In this document: positions 1 to 5,090 of the stretch, piece by piece
Layout of the letters: the number at the start of each line of letters is the position of its first letter
Numbering within the stretch: the stretch's first letter is position 1
Source of the DNA: Fimbriimonadaceae bacterium
GTDB taxonomy: Bacteria > Armatimonadota > Fimbriimonadia > Fimbriimonadales > Fimbriimonadaceae
Assembly: GCA_014380605.1 (NCBI GenBank)
Contig: JACMJO010000035.1
Coordinates: 1-5,090 of the forward strand
DNA length: 5,090 nucleotides
Direction: 5' to 3'
Notes under the pieces: model-generated
Database searches by the model: none
Told to the model about the DNA's origin: nothing
Seen by the model: only the letters and a program-made list of their open reading frames with translations
Program-made: the position numbers and the translations under genes

Positions 1-663
1 CACCCTAAAATCACGGAGTTGTTTTCCGAGAAAATGCGCCGCACCACCCTCAGCGGGTTCCTGATGGCCCTCGTGGCACTGGTGATGTGGTGGGCCTGCA
101 ACGCCTTCATTCCCGTGATTGCCTCGGGCTTGGCTTCCGCTCAGGCCAAGCTAGATGGTCTGGACAAGCTCGCTACCCAAAAGCTGAGTGAGGACTGGAA
201 AGCGTTCGCCGTCAACTGCTTCAATATCGGTGGATTGCTAGGCACTCTCCTCACCATTCCGCTCGCCAAAACCCTGGGTCGGAAGAAGATGTTCGCCATC
301 TACTTCGCCCTATCCGCCCTGGCGATCATGGGAACATTCGGCCTCAACCTGCCGCCTCATGACCGACTGTATGGCTACTTCTTCATCGGGCTCTCCGTGT
401 TTGGCGTCTTCGGTTCATTCACGTACTACCTGCCCGAACTCTTCCCAACCCGCCTCAGAGCCACGGGCGCAGGATTCTGCTACAACGCCGGCCGCTTCAT
501 CGCCGCGGGCGGGCCGTTCCTGGTAGGGGCGATCGCATCGATGGGTGCAGACTCCTTGGGCACTGCAATCAAGGTCCTCTTCTGGGTCGGTATCGTGCCG
601 ATCCTGGGACTACTCTTACTCCCCATGGTGATTGAGACCAAGGGCAGGTTGCTGGAAGATTAG
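1..663 (+). CDS. MFS transporter, C-terminal half (partial, 5' end outside window)
   Basis: This is an inner-membrane major facilitator superfamily transporter, probably importing a sugar, organic acid or aromatic acid by proton symport. The frame is open from base 1, so the gene begins upstream; the TTG at 19 is not its start. The visible 220 residues hold about six hydrophobic segments (roughly 17-45, 67-89, 97-116, 122-146, 163-183 and 188-210), which matches TM7-TM12 of a 12-TM carrier. Family marks are the basic GRKK turn between TM8 and TM9 (residues 93-96, the second-half copy of MFS motif A), PELFPTRLRATGAGF after TM10 (145-159), and ETKG just after TM12 (212-215), as in sugar porters. 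A hydrophilic loop of about 20 residues separates TM7 and TM8. The substrate cannot be read from this half. The beta-helix gene follows 31 bases downstream on the same strand, so co-transcription is possible and would favour a carbohydrate substrate. Confidence 0.93.
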   Translation, partial: HPKITELFSEKMRRTTLSGFLMALVALVMWWACNAFIPVIASGLASAQAKLDGLDKLATQKLSEDWKAFAVNCFNIGGLLGTLLTIPLAKTLGRKKMFAIYFALSALAIMGTFGLNLPPHDRLYGYFFIGLSVFGVFGSFTYYLPELFPTRLRATGAGFCYNAGRFIAAGGPFLVGAIASMGADSLGTAIKVLFWVGIVPILGLLLLPMVIETKGRLLED

Positions 664-682
664 CGGGGCCAACCCGGCGCGG

Positions 683-688
683 TAGCAT
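683..688 (+). promoter_or_regulatory. TAGCAT, candidate -10 element of the beta-helix gene
   Basis: A TANNNT hexamer ends six bases before the ATG at 695, in the 31-base gap after the transporter stop. No Shine-Dalgarno sequence precedes the ATG. The position fits a promoter giving a leaderless or nearly leaderless mRNA. I see no good -35 box at 16-19 bases upstream, so the assignment rests on the same arrangement at the other genes here. Confidence 0.35.
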
Positions 689-694
689 GACCTT

Positions 695-1849
695 ATGGTG
701 TTGGCGCTTGCAATTCTGTTCCTGCCTACTTTTCAAGCCACGGATCACCACGTCTCCGACCCCGCATCGTTCCGACAAGCAATCGCCAGGGCCAAGCCAG
801 GCCACCGAATCCTCCTTGCCCCGGGTGAGTATCCGGGCGGTTTTCATTTCTCCAACCTTCACGGGACGAAGGACAAACCGATCGTCATTGGCGCATCAAA
901 ACCCGGCCAGCCGCCGCGGATCGTAGGCGGTGGCAATGCGATCCAGCTCTCGAAAGTCAGCCACATCGAGATTCGCGACCTGGTCCTCTCGGGCCAGAGC
1001 AACAATGGCCTAAACGTAGACGACGGCGGAGACTATTCATCTCCATCCCATCACGTCAAGCTCACCAATTTGAAAATCTCCGACATTCCGAAAGGAAATC
1101 ACGATGGCATCAAGCTGTCCGGCCTGGACAACTTCGAGGTCAAAAACTGCGTGATCGAGCGTTGGGGCGGGTCTGGCATCGACATGGTTGGGTGCCATCA
1201 GGGAGTCATTGAGGCCTGCACCTTCCGCAACGGCGGCGACAGCGGCATCCAGGCGAAGGGCGGGTCCTCTGAGGTCCGAATCGTCGCCAGCCGTTTCGAG
1301 AATGCCGGGCAGAGGAGCGTGAATATCGGTGGCAGCACCGGCCCGGAATACTTCCGCCCACCTCTCGCCAAGATGCCGACAGATAAGCGATATGAGGCCA
1401 TGGCCATCACGGTCGAGGGTTGCACCTTCATCGGAAGCATGTCCCCGATCGCATTCGTAGGAGTGGACGGCGCGAGGGTTAGATTCAACACGATCTACAA
1501 CCCCGAACGTTGGGCGATCCGAATCCTGCAAGAAACAAGGCAACCCGGCTTTCTTCCTTGCCGAAACGGCCTCATTGAAAAGAACTTGATCGTTTTCCGC
1601 TCCGATCGTTGGTCGTCCGGCGGCGTCAATGTCGGCGAGGGAACGGAGCCAAAGACGTTCCAGTTTCGAGGCAACTTCTGGTTCTGCTCTGACCAGCCCA
1701 ATCGAAGCAAACCCCAAACGCCCACTGAGGATAAAGATTCGATCCTTGGGGCCGACCCCTTATTCCTTGACCCTTCGAAAAGCGACTTCCGAGTCAAGCC
1801 CGAAAGCCAGGCTCGGAATGTCGGCGCTCACGCGTTTCGTAAAAGATAA
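695..1849 (+). CDS. secreted right-handed parallel beta-helix protein (polysaccharide lyase/hydrolase-like)
   Basis: This 384-residue protein probably binds or cleaves a polysaccharide outside the cytoplasm; the substrate is unknown. A short hydrophobic N-terminus (residues 1-15, ending FQA before TDHH) looks like a Sec signal peptide, although it has no basic residue before the hydrophobic core. The opening block, FRQAIARAKPGHRILLAPG (26-44) followed by KPIVIGA (61-67), is the usual entry to chondroitinase-B-like and other PbH1 beta-helix proteins. From about 75 to 330 there are repeated short strands with G/N turns and the pattern V-x-I/V-E-x-C/N-x-F/I (for example 146-155, 170-178, 194-202, 238-246, 293-301). 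The C-terminus, GADPLFLDP then DFRVKPES and NVGA (352-378), is the common capping block of secreted beta-helix proteins. An in-frame stop at 683-685 makes ATG 695 the earliest possible ATG. The fold is clear. Catalysis is not: I cannot point to a proven lyase active site, so it may be a non-enzymatic glycan-binding protein. Confidence 0.88.
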   Translation: MVLALAILFLPTFQATDHHVSDPASFRQAIARAKPGHRILLAPGEYPGGFHFSNLHGTKDKPIVIGASKPGQPPRIVGGGNAIQLSKVSHIEIRDLVLSGQSNNGLNVDDGGDYSSPSHHVKLTNLKISDIPKGNHDGIKLSGLDNFEVKNCVIERWGGSGIDMVGCHQGVIEACTFRNGGDSGIQAKGGSSEVRIVASRFENAGQRSVNIGGSTGPEYFRPPLAKMPTDKRYEAMAITVEGCTFIGSMSPIAFVGVDGARVRFNTIYNPERWAIRILQETRQPGFLPCRNGLIEKNLIVFRSDRWSSGGVNVGEGTEPKTFQFRGNFWFCSDQPNRSKPQTPTEDKDSILGADPLFLDPSKSDFRVKPESQARNVGAHAFRKR

Positions 1850-1855
1850 AGGTAG

Positions 1856-2425
1856 TTAGCCGCCCGCTTTCTTCAACGATCCAAACGCTTCCTGGATCTT
1901 GGCGCGCTCGGCCTCGGTCATCTTAGGCGCAGCTTTTTTGAGGATCGTCATGAAGAAGGCAATTTCGTCCGGTTCGTATGGACAACCGATGTTTGTGCCT
2001 TTCGAGAAACCATTGCAGGTGATTTCCCCAGCCGGACCCTTGAGCGAGTTCACAATCATCTTGCCCGTCTTGGCGTCGGCAAAGTAGAAGAACGGAATCC
2101 CCTGATCCTTGCCCCCAACTGACTCCATCAGCGCTTCGCCGCCAGGATTCTCCAGCTTCTCTTTCTCCCCATTCTCCAGAACGACGATCGGAGTCGAAAC
2201 GAAATACTTATCCCAAATCGCCTTGATTTCCGGCTTGTCCAGAACTCCCTGCATCTTATGGCACCAACCGCACCAAGATGCGGTGAAGCGTACAAAAGGA
2301 ACTTTGCCAGATTTGCTCGCCGCCGCACGAGCCGCTGAAACCAGGTCGTTAGCCGACTTCGGTGCTTGCGCAAATGAAGCAGTGGCCAAGATCGCGAATG
2401 CCAAAACGGATGCGAGTCTTTTCAT
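1856..2425 (-). CDS. exported thioredoxin-fold protein with WCGWC motif
   Basis: This 189-residue thiol-disulfide protein is predicted to act in the periplasm. Residues 1-20 form a Sec signal peptide (MKR, then a hydrophobic core, then TASFAQA). The thioredoxin fold follows: VPFVRFTASWCGWCHKM (42-58) carries the redox pair C52/C55, and GIPFFYF (109-115) supplies the cis-proline P111 that faces the active site. The WCGWCHKM form is typical of thioredoxin_7/DUF255-like proteins, which reduce or isomerise disulfides or serve cytochrome and protein maturation. Beyond the fold, a C-terminal region (135-189) has two more cysteines (C137, C148), the block NIGCPYEPDEIAFFM, and a charged helical tail (MTEAERAKIQEAF). 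The partner is unknown. The gene ends six bases from the beta-helix gene, tail to tail, with no visible terminator hairpin. Its ATG lies head to head with the CHAD gene. Fold certain; specific role not. Confidence 0.92.
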   Translation of the reverse strand: MKRLASVLAFAILATASFAQAPKSANDLVSAARAAASKSGKVPFVRFTASWCGWCHKMQGVLDKPEIKAIWDKYFVSTPIVVLENGEKEKLENPGGEALMESVGGKDQGIPFFYFADAKTGKMIVNSLKGPAGEITCNGFSKGTNIGCPYEPDEIAFFMTILKKAAPKMTEAERAKIQEAFGSLKKAGG

Positions 2426-3269
2426 GGTGTTCCCATTCTACGCAATCATCCTGTACCCTAGTAATCTGAAAAACGGCAAATTCACCGCGACCCTACTCAG
2501 GGCCATCGCAAAGCAGACCCAAAGTCTGGACGCCTTGGAATCCCGCGTCAACGTTGGCGACGTTGAAGCCGTACACGACTTACGGGTCGCCCTGCGACGG
2601 CTGCGTTCGGCCTTGCGCCTGCTCGACGATCCGGACGCAGACAATCTCCGGAAGCGGGCAAAGGCGGTGGCCGACACCGTGGGTGCGGTCCGGGACCTGG
2701 ACGTTCTGCTGGAAATGCCCAAGATTCCCAATGCCTGGAAATTCGCCCTCCGCCTAGAACGCGAACGGGCCTTGTCGATCGCGCGCTCCCAGCTTGCCGA
2801 CAAGGGGCATCTTCGATGGAAAGGGCGACTTGCAGAATGGCTAGCGCAAGACTTCGAAGCCGAATCTGAAGGGAATGTCTTTGAGGATGCCCTTCAGATT
2901 CATGTCGATGAAGTCATCGCGCTTCGATCGGCCGCTAGCGACGAGGAGTTCCATCAGCTACGGATCAACGTAAAGCGCCTTCGCTACCTTCTTGAATTCT
3001 TTCAGAAAGGCATGCTTACGAAGGCTAAGAAGTGCATCAAGGGCCTTACCGAAATTCAGGATGAACTGGGCCGATATCACGACGCCGTCGTTGCCCGACA
3101 GCGACTCAATCTCGCCATCGAAGCCGCAACCGGGCTTAGCCTAAAGTCCAAGTTGATTGCCTTCCAAAAGACCTTGGCGGAGGATAAGCAAAGCCAGCTA
3201 CCCAGCGAATCGGCAACTCGGGCAACTGGTTTGGCCCAAGAATCGCTCGCCGTGCAGCTTGACGACTAA
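2424..3269 (+). CDS. CHAD-domain protein (polyphosphate-binding helical domain)
   Basis: This stand-alone CHAD protein has 281 residues from ATG 2424. CHAD domains are all-helical, built from two pseudo-symmetric helical bundles with a basic groove, and are known to bind inorganic polyphosphate; a cytoplasmic location is expected. The two half-repeats show clearly: VHDLRVALRRLRSALRL (50-66) and FHQLRINVKRLRYLLEFF (176-193), each with the conserved histidine (H51, H177) and an Arg/Lys ladder. RDLDVLL (90-96) and LTEIQDELGRYHDAVVA (208-224) are the matching later helices. There is no CYTH domain in the same chain or in the window. The frame is open further upstream, to 2109, but that part is antisense to the thioredoxin-like gene and is not taken as coding. 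The start is uncertain. ATG 2424 shares bases with the opposing ATG and adds a hydrophobic leader (MVFPFYAIIL). CTG 2466 would give 267 residues, keep the whole domain, and sit six bases after a TACCCT hexamer. The 3' end overlaps the GH172-type gene by four bases. Confidence 0.93.
   Translation: MVFPFYAIILYPSNLKNGKFTATLLRAIAKQTQSLDALESRVNVGDVEAVHDLRVALRRLRSALRLLDDPDADNLRKRAKAVADTVGAVRDLDVLLEMPKIPNAWKFALRLERERALSIARSQLADKGHLRWKGRLAEWLAQDFEAESEGNVFEDALQIHVDEVIALRSAASDEEFHQLRINVKRLRYLLEFFQKGMLTKAKKCIKGLTEIQDELGRYHDAVVARQRLNLAIEAATGLSLKSKLIAFQKTLAEDKQSQLPSESATRATGLAQESLAVQLDD
2435..2440 (-). promoter_or_regulatory. TAGAAT, candidate -10 element of the thioredoxin-like gene
   Basis: Reading the minus strand, TAGAAT ends nine bases before the ATG (2425-2423). 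It matches the bacterial -10 consensus at five of six positions. No strong Shine-Dalgarno lies between it and the start; only a GGGA is present, directly after the hexamer. No convincing -35 box is visible. The element lies inside the CHAD reading frame if that gene starts at 2424. Confidence 0.4.
2454..2459 (+). promoter_or_regulatory. TACCCT, candidate -10 element for the CHAD gene (with CTG start at 2466)
   Basis: A TANNNT hexamer lies six bases before an in-frame CTG at 2466. A TTCCCA at 2430-2435 lies 18 bases upstream and matches the -35 consensus at four of six positions. This spacing copies that of the other genes in the window and would place the CHAD start at a rare CTG codon. It is suggestive only; ATG 2424 remains the conventional choice. 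Confidence 0.25.
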
Positions 3270-4333
3270 GGAAACTCAGGCTCATTCGGCCTCGGCATTC
3301 TCTGCTCGACTGGCAGCATTGCCGGAAATGGCTTGTGTGGCTCCATCTGATACCAATAGGCCGTCGACGAGTAGTCGTTCCAAAGCTTGTTCGCGTGCCC
3401 GTGCTCGATGCTCACCCGAATCGACTTTCGAAACCGGATCGGGTCTTGGATGTGGAAGCGGTACATCGAGTTCTTGCCCCGCCATCGCCAATCCGCATTC
3501 CCTGAGTTGACGGTGATCCCGTGATAGGGCGCGCTGTACTCTTGGGTCGGACCAAAGGCGGTGTTGATGTAGTCCTCCGTGCCGGTTCCATGCATTCGAG
3601 GCGGCCAAGGCTCCCCGTCGATCACGATCATATCGTCGCCTTCGCCATACCAGTCGTTGCCCTGCCGATGGAAACAGTCGATGTTCAGGTTGCAACCCAC
3701 ATAGACTCCATTTCCTTCTGCCTCCAAAATCAAATAGTTGTCCTTGTCGCTCAGGTTAGGATTCTCTTGCCAAATTCGCATGTAGTTGTCGGGTCCGAGC
3801 TTTTCGGTCAGCCAACCCTCAGTCGGGTTCTCCCGTCGCCATTGGGCATGGAATCTTGCCGCATCTGGAAGGGAAGCCGGATACTCCTCATGGTCCACAT
3901 AGAAATACAGATTGATCGGCCCCGGACACTCCGACTGCACCTCAATTCGCGCCGAATCAAACGGCATCGCCCACCAGCAGTTAAAGCCGCGTCCATCCTC
4001 TGGCGACATCTGGAGCGGAGCCGATATGAAGTTCCGTCGCAACCCATGCCCGATACCGAAGAAATCCCCAAGCGGAACCTCCACAGACGGGTGCTCCTCG
4101 CCATCCCACCACATGCGGATAACGCACTTGCGAGGGTAAAGGTCGTCGTTCCCGACCGTGCACCAGATGTGCTTGACACAACCTGGCTTGTCCGTCTCCA
4201 GCAGAACCGCTGATTGCCCAGGCTCGATCGTCACCCAGTCGGCGTTGCCGCCGGTTCGGTCGTAGGACGAGGAACGTCGGGACTCGTAGTCGCGCAGGTA
4301 GGGAAGTTGGGCAAGTGAATCAGAGCCGAACAT
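3266..4333 (-). CDS. DUF2961 / glycoside hydrolase family 172-type protein
   Basis: This 355-residue protein matches DUF2961, now GH172. Characterised members of that family cleave or rearrange alpha-D-fructofuranosides (including difructose dianhydride I) or D-arabinofuranosides. Family blocks appear in order: SSYDRTGGNADW (22-33), KHIWCTVGND (54-63), PLGDFFGIGHG (87-97), GRGFNCWWAMPF (114-125), LYFYVDHEEY (142-151), RFHAQWRRENPT (160-171), YLILEAEGNGVYVGCNLNID (200-219), WYGEGDDMIVIDGE (228-241) and HGTGTEDYINTAFGP (248-262). The invariant glutamates E231 (GEGDD) and E253 (TEDY) are the best catalytic pair; from memory, the two catalytic Glu of the bifidobacterial enzyme lie at a similar separation. 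The length is near complete. The sequence enters the domain within about ten residues and has no signal peptide, so the enzyme is probably cytoplasmic and acts on imported oligosaccharides. The stop TAG overlaps the CHAD stop. Exact substrate unknown. Confidence 0.93.
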   Translation of the reverse strand: MFGSDSLAQLPYLRDYESRRSSSYDRTGGNADWVTIEPGQSAVLLETDKPGCVKHIWCTVGNDDLYPRKCVIRMWWDGEEHPSVEVPLGDFFGIGHGLRRNFISAPLQMSPEDGRGFNCWWAMPFDSARIEVQSECPGPINLYFYVDHEEYPASLPDAARFHAQWRRENPTEGWLTEKLGPDNYMRIWQENPNLSDKDNYLILEAEGNGVYVGCNLNIDCFHRQGNDWYGEGDDMIVIDGEPWPPRMHGTGTEDYINTAFGPTQEYSAPYHGITVNSGNADWRWRGKNSMYRFHIQDPIRFRKSIRVSIEHGHANKLWNDYSSTAYWYQMEPHKPFPAMLPVEQRMPRPNEPEFP

Positions 4334-4339
4334 CCCCGG

Positions 4340-4345
4340 AGTTTA
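4340..4345 (-). promoter_or_regulatory. TAAACT, candidate -10 element of the GH172-type gene
   Basis: On the minus strand TAAACT ends six bases before the ATG (4333-4331), and the bases between are CCGGGG, with no Shine-Dalgarno at usable spacing. It matches the -10 consensus at five of six positions. A CTGACA (minus strand of 4373-4378) resembles a -35 box but lies too far away (about 27 bases) to pair with it. Confidence 0.4.
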
Positions 4346-4371
4346 GTCCGATTCCTAAGCGTTAAGGAAGC

Positions 4372-4402
4372 TTGTCAGCTCAATGCCAGTGGATGCTAGA
4401 CT
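4372..4402 (+). promoter_or_regulatory. candidate promoter of the flavin reductase-like gene (TTGTCA, extended -10 TGCTAGACT)
   Basis: TTGTCA at 4372-4377 matches the -35 consensus at five of six positions. TAGACT at 4397-4402 is a -10-like hexamer preceded by TGC, the extended -10 element. The spacer is 19 bases, long but tolerable with an extended -10. The hexamer ends five bases before ATG 4408, and no Shine-Dalgarno is present, so transcription would begin at or beside the start codon. This is the best-formed promoter in the window. Confidence 0.5.
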
Positions 4403-4407
4403 CAAGC

Positions 4408-5031
4408 ATGTCCGCGCGCTTCACAACCCTAGATTTCGCGGACATTCCTGGATCCCAAGCTTATGACGTTTTAGTCGCAACCGTCCACCCCCGACCCATC
4501 GCATTCGTAAGCTCGATATCGGGCGCGGGCCACCTCAATCTCGCCCCGTTCAGCTTTTTCATGGTGGGTGGCTCCAATCCGCCATCTCTAGTTTTTAGTC
4601 CTACTCTAAGCGCCCACGGCCCAAAGGACACCCTGCGCAACATCGAAGAGACCGGTGAATTCGTGGTCAATCTCGTTCACCGAGAAATCGCGCACTCCAT
4701 GAACCTCACGGCAAAGGGCTACCCCCACGAGATCTCGGAGTGGGAGAAGGTTGGGCTCAGCCCGCTCCCTAGCCAGCTCGTAAAGCCTCCCCGAGTCGCC
4801 GAGTCGCTGGTTCACTTTGAATGCCGCCTGTTCCAAATCGTTTCCCATGGCGATGGCGCCGGCGCCTCGCGATATGTCATCGGCGAAGTCCTCGCCGCGC
4901 ATCTGGCCGAAGACCTCTGGGATGGCCAAGCCGTCGTCGATGCCAAAGTCCGCCCAATCGCCCGTATGGGCGGCCCAAACTATTTGGACACGGCGGCGTT
5001 GGAATTCTTCGAGATGAAAAGGCCTGTCTAG
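4408..5031 (+). CDS. flavin reductase-like protein (FMN-binding split barrel, flavoredoxin type)
   Basis: This 207-residue cytoplasmic protein belongs to the flavin reductase-like/FMN-binding split-barrel family, whose members bind FMN and reduce flavin with NAD(P)H or pass electrons (flavoredoxin). Family blocks are VHPRPIAFVSS (26-36), HLNLAPFSFF (42-51, beta strand and FMN phosphate region), GPKDTLRNIEETGEFVVNLV (71-90), HFECRLFQIV (136-145), YVIGEVLAAH (156-165) and the C-terminal RPIARMGGPNYL (182-193). Length fits the family. In-frame starts exist at TTG 4372 and ATG 4393, giving 12 or 5 extra residues. ATG 4408 is preferred because the protein then starts close to the domain and because the -10-like element at 4397-4402 would lie inside a longer reading frame. 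It is divergent from the GH172-type gene, so no partner monooxygenase is indicated locally. The physiological electron acceptor is unknown. Confidence 0.92.
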   Translation: MSARFTTLDFADIPGSQAYDVLVATVHPRPIAFVSSISGAGHLNLAPFSFFMVGGSNPPSLVFSPTLSAHGPKDTLRNIEETGEFVVNLVHREIAHSMNLTAKGYPHEISEWEKVGLSPLPSQLVKPPRVAESLVHFECRLFQIVSHGDGAGASRYVIGEVLAAHLAEDLWDGQAVVDAKVRPIARMGGPNYLDTAALEFFEMKRPV

Positions 5032-5068
5032 GAATGAAAGAGTGAATGGGGTGATGGAGGTAAAGAGG

Positions 5069-5090
5069 GTGATCGTCAAACTACCTTTGG
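5069..5090 (+). CDS. possible 5' end of a further gene (partial, weak)
   Basis: A GGAGG at 5056-5060 lies eight bases before a GTG at 5069. The frame stays open to the window edge (M/V-I-V-K-L-P-L). The same frame also has an ATG at 5054 that reads through the GGAGG. With only seven codons visible, nothing can be said about a product. It may equally be non-coding. Confidence 0.2.

Noticed and set aside
1037..1717. Long open frame on the minus strand inside the beta-helix gene (226 codons).
   Set aside because: It is fully antisense to a protein with clear family motifs, its translation is Ala/Arg/Asp-rich with no recognisable fold, and GC-rich codon use readily opens such frames.
1832..1888. 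Inverted GCGTTT/AAACGC pair around the 1849/1856 convergent junction as a terminator.
   Set aside because: The arms are only six bases with a loop of about 45 and no U-tract; this is likely chance.
2109..2423. Upstream extension of the CHAD reading frame by about 105 codons.
   Set aside because: It lies antisense to the thioredoxin-like gene, is low in family resemblance and rich in Ser/Pro, and a CHAD domain is complete without it.
3212..3227. Short direct repeat GCAACT spaced nine bases apart near the CHAD 3' end.
   Set aside because: It only encodes a repeated Ala-Thr pair and is too short to mean anything.
3278..3292. AGGC/GCCT inverted repeat just past the CHAD stop as a terminator.
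   Set aside because: The stem is four pairs with no following T-run and lies in the coding part of the GH172-type gene.
3521..4213. Long open frame on the plus strand inside the GH172-type gene (230 codons).
   Set aside because: It is antisense to a gene with many conserved blocks in order; the translation shows no domain and no start signal.
4606..5079. Open frame on the minus strand inside the flavin reductase-like gene.
   Set aside because: It is antisense to a well-supported family member; no motif or start context supports it.
1..5090. Search for a defence system, mobile element, CRISPR, tRNA or phage remnant.
   Set aside because: No transposase, integrase, terminal repeats, spacer-repeat periodicity or tRNA-like cloverleaf was seen; all long coding frames have ordinary metabolic or structural identities.

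Overview
This is an ordinary, densely packed stretch of a bacterial chromosome. It is moderately GC-rich and holds six protein-coding genes: one partial at the left edge, five complete, and perhaps the first bases of a seventh at the right edge. I see no RNA gene, insertion sequence, CRISPR array, phage gene or large repeat, and no gene-free stretch longer than about 75 bases. The protein set is a secreted right-handed beta-helix protein with a planctomycete-like look, a DUF2961/GH172 protein, a stand-alone CHAD protein, and an exported WCGWC thioredoxin-like protein. Together with the near absence of Shine-Dalgarno sequences, this suggests a free-living heterotroph of a lineage such as Armatimonadota (Fimbriimonas-like) or a Planctomycetes/Verrucomicrobia relative. 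That assignment is an inference from gene flavour, not a measurement.

Layout, left to right: (1) 1-663 (+), the C-terminal half of an MFS transporter of the sugar/organic-acid porter type. (2) 695-1849 (+), a secreted parallel beta-helix protein, possibly a polysaccharide lyase or hydrolase, 31 bases after the transporter. (3) 1856-2425 (-), an exported thioredoxin-fold protein that meets gene 2 tail to tail across 6 bases. (4) About 2424 or 2466 to 3269 (+), a CHAD-domain protein divergent from gene 3 and overlapping or nearly touching its start codon. (5) 3266-4333 (-), a DUF2961/GH172-type glycosidase whose stop codon overlaps that of gene 4. (6) 4408-5031 (+), a flavin reductase-like (FMN-binding split barrel) protein divergent from gene 5. 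From 695 onward the strand alternates at every gene, so only genes 1 and 2 could form an operon.

Three genes point to carbohydrate use: the transporter, the beta-helix protein and the GH172-type enzyme. An appealing but unproven picture is extracellular glycan recognition or cleavage, uptake by the MFS protein, and cytoplasmic hydrolysis of a furanoside by the GH172-type enzyme. The thioredoxin-like, CHAD and flavin reductase proteins look like unrelated housekeeping or redox genes.

The most interesting non-coding signal is a TANNNT (-10-like) hexamer ending 5-9 bases before the start codon of every gene whose start is in the window, with no Shine-Dalgarno sequence. This suggests leaderless transcription. 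I found no convincing undescribed multi-gene system here.
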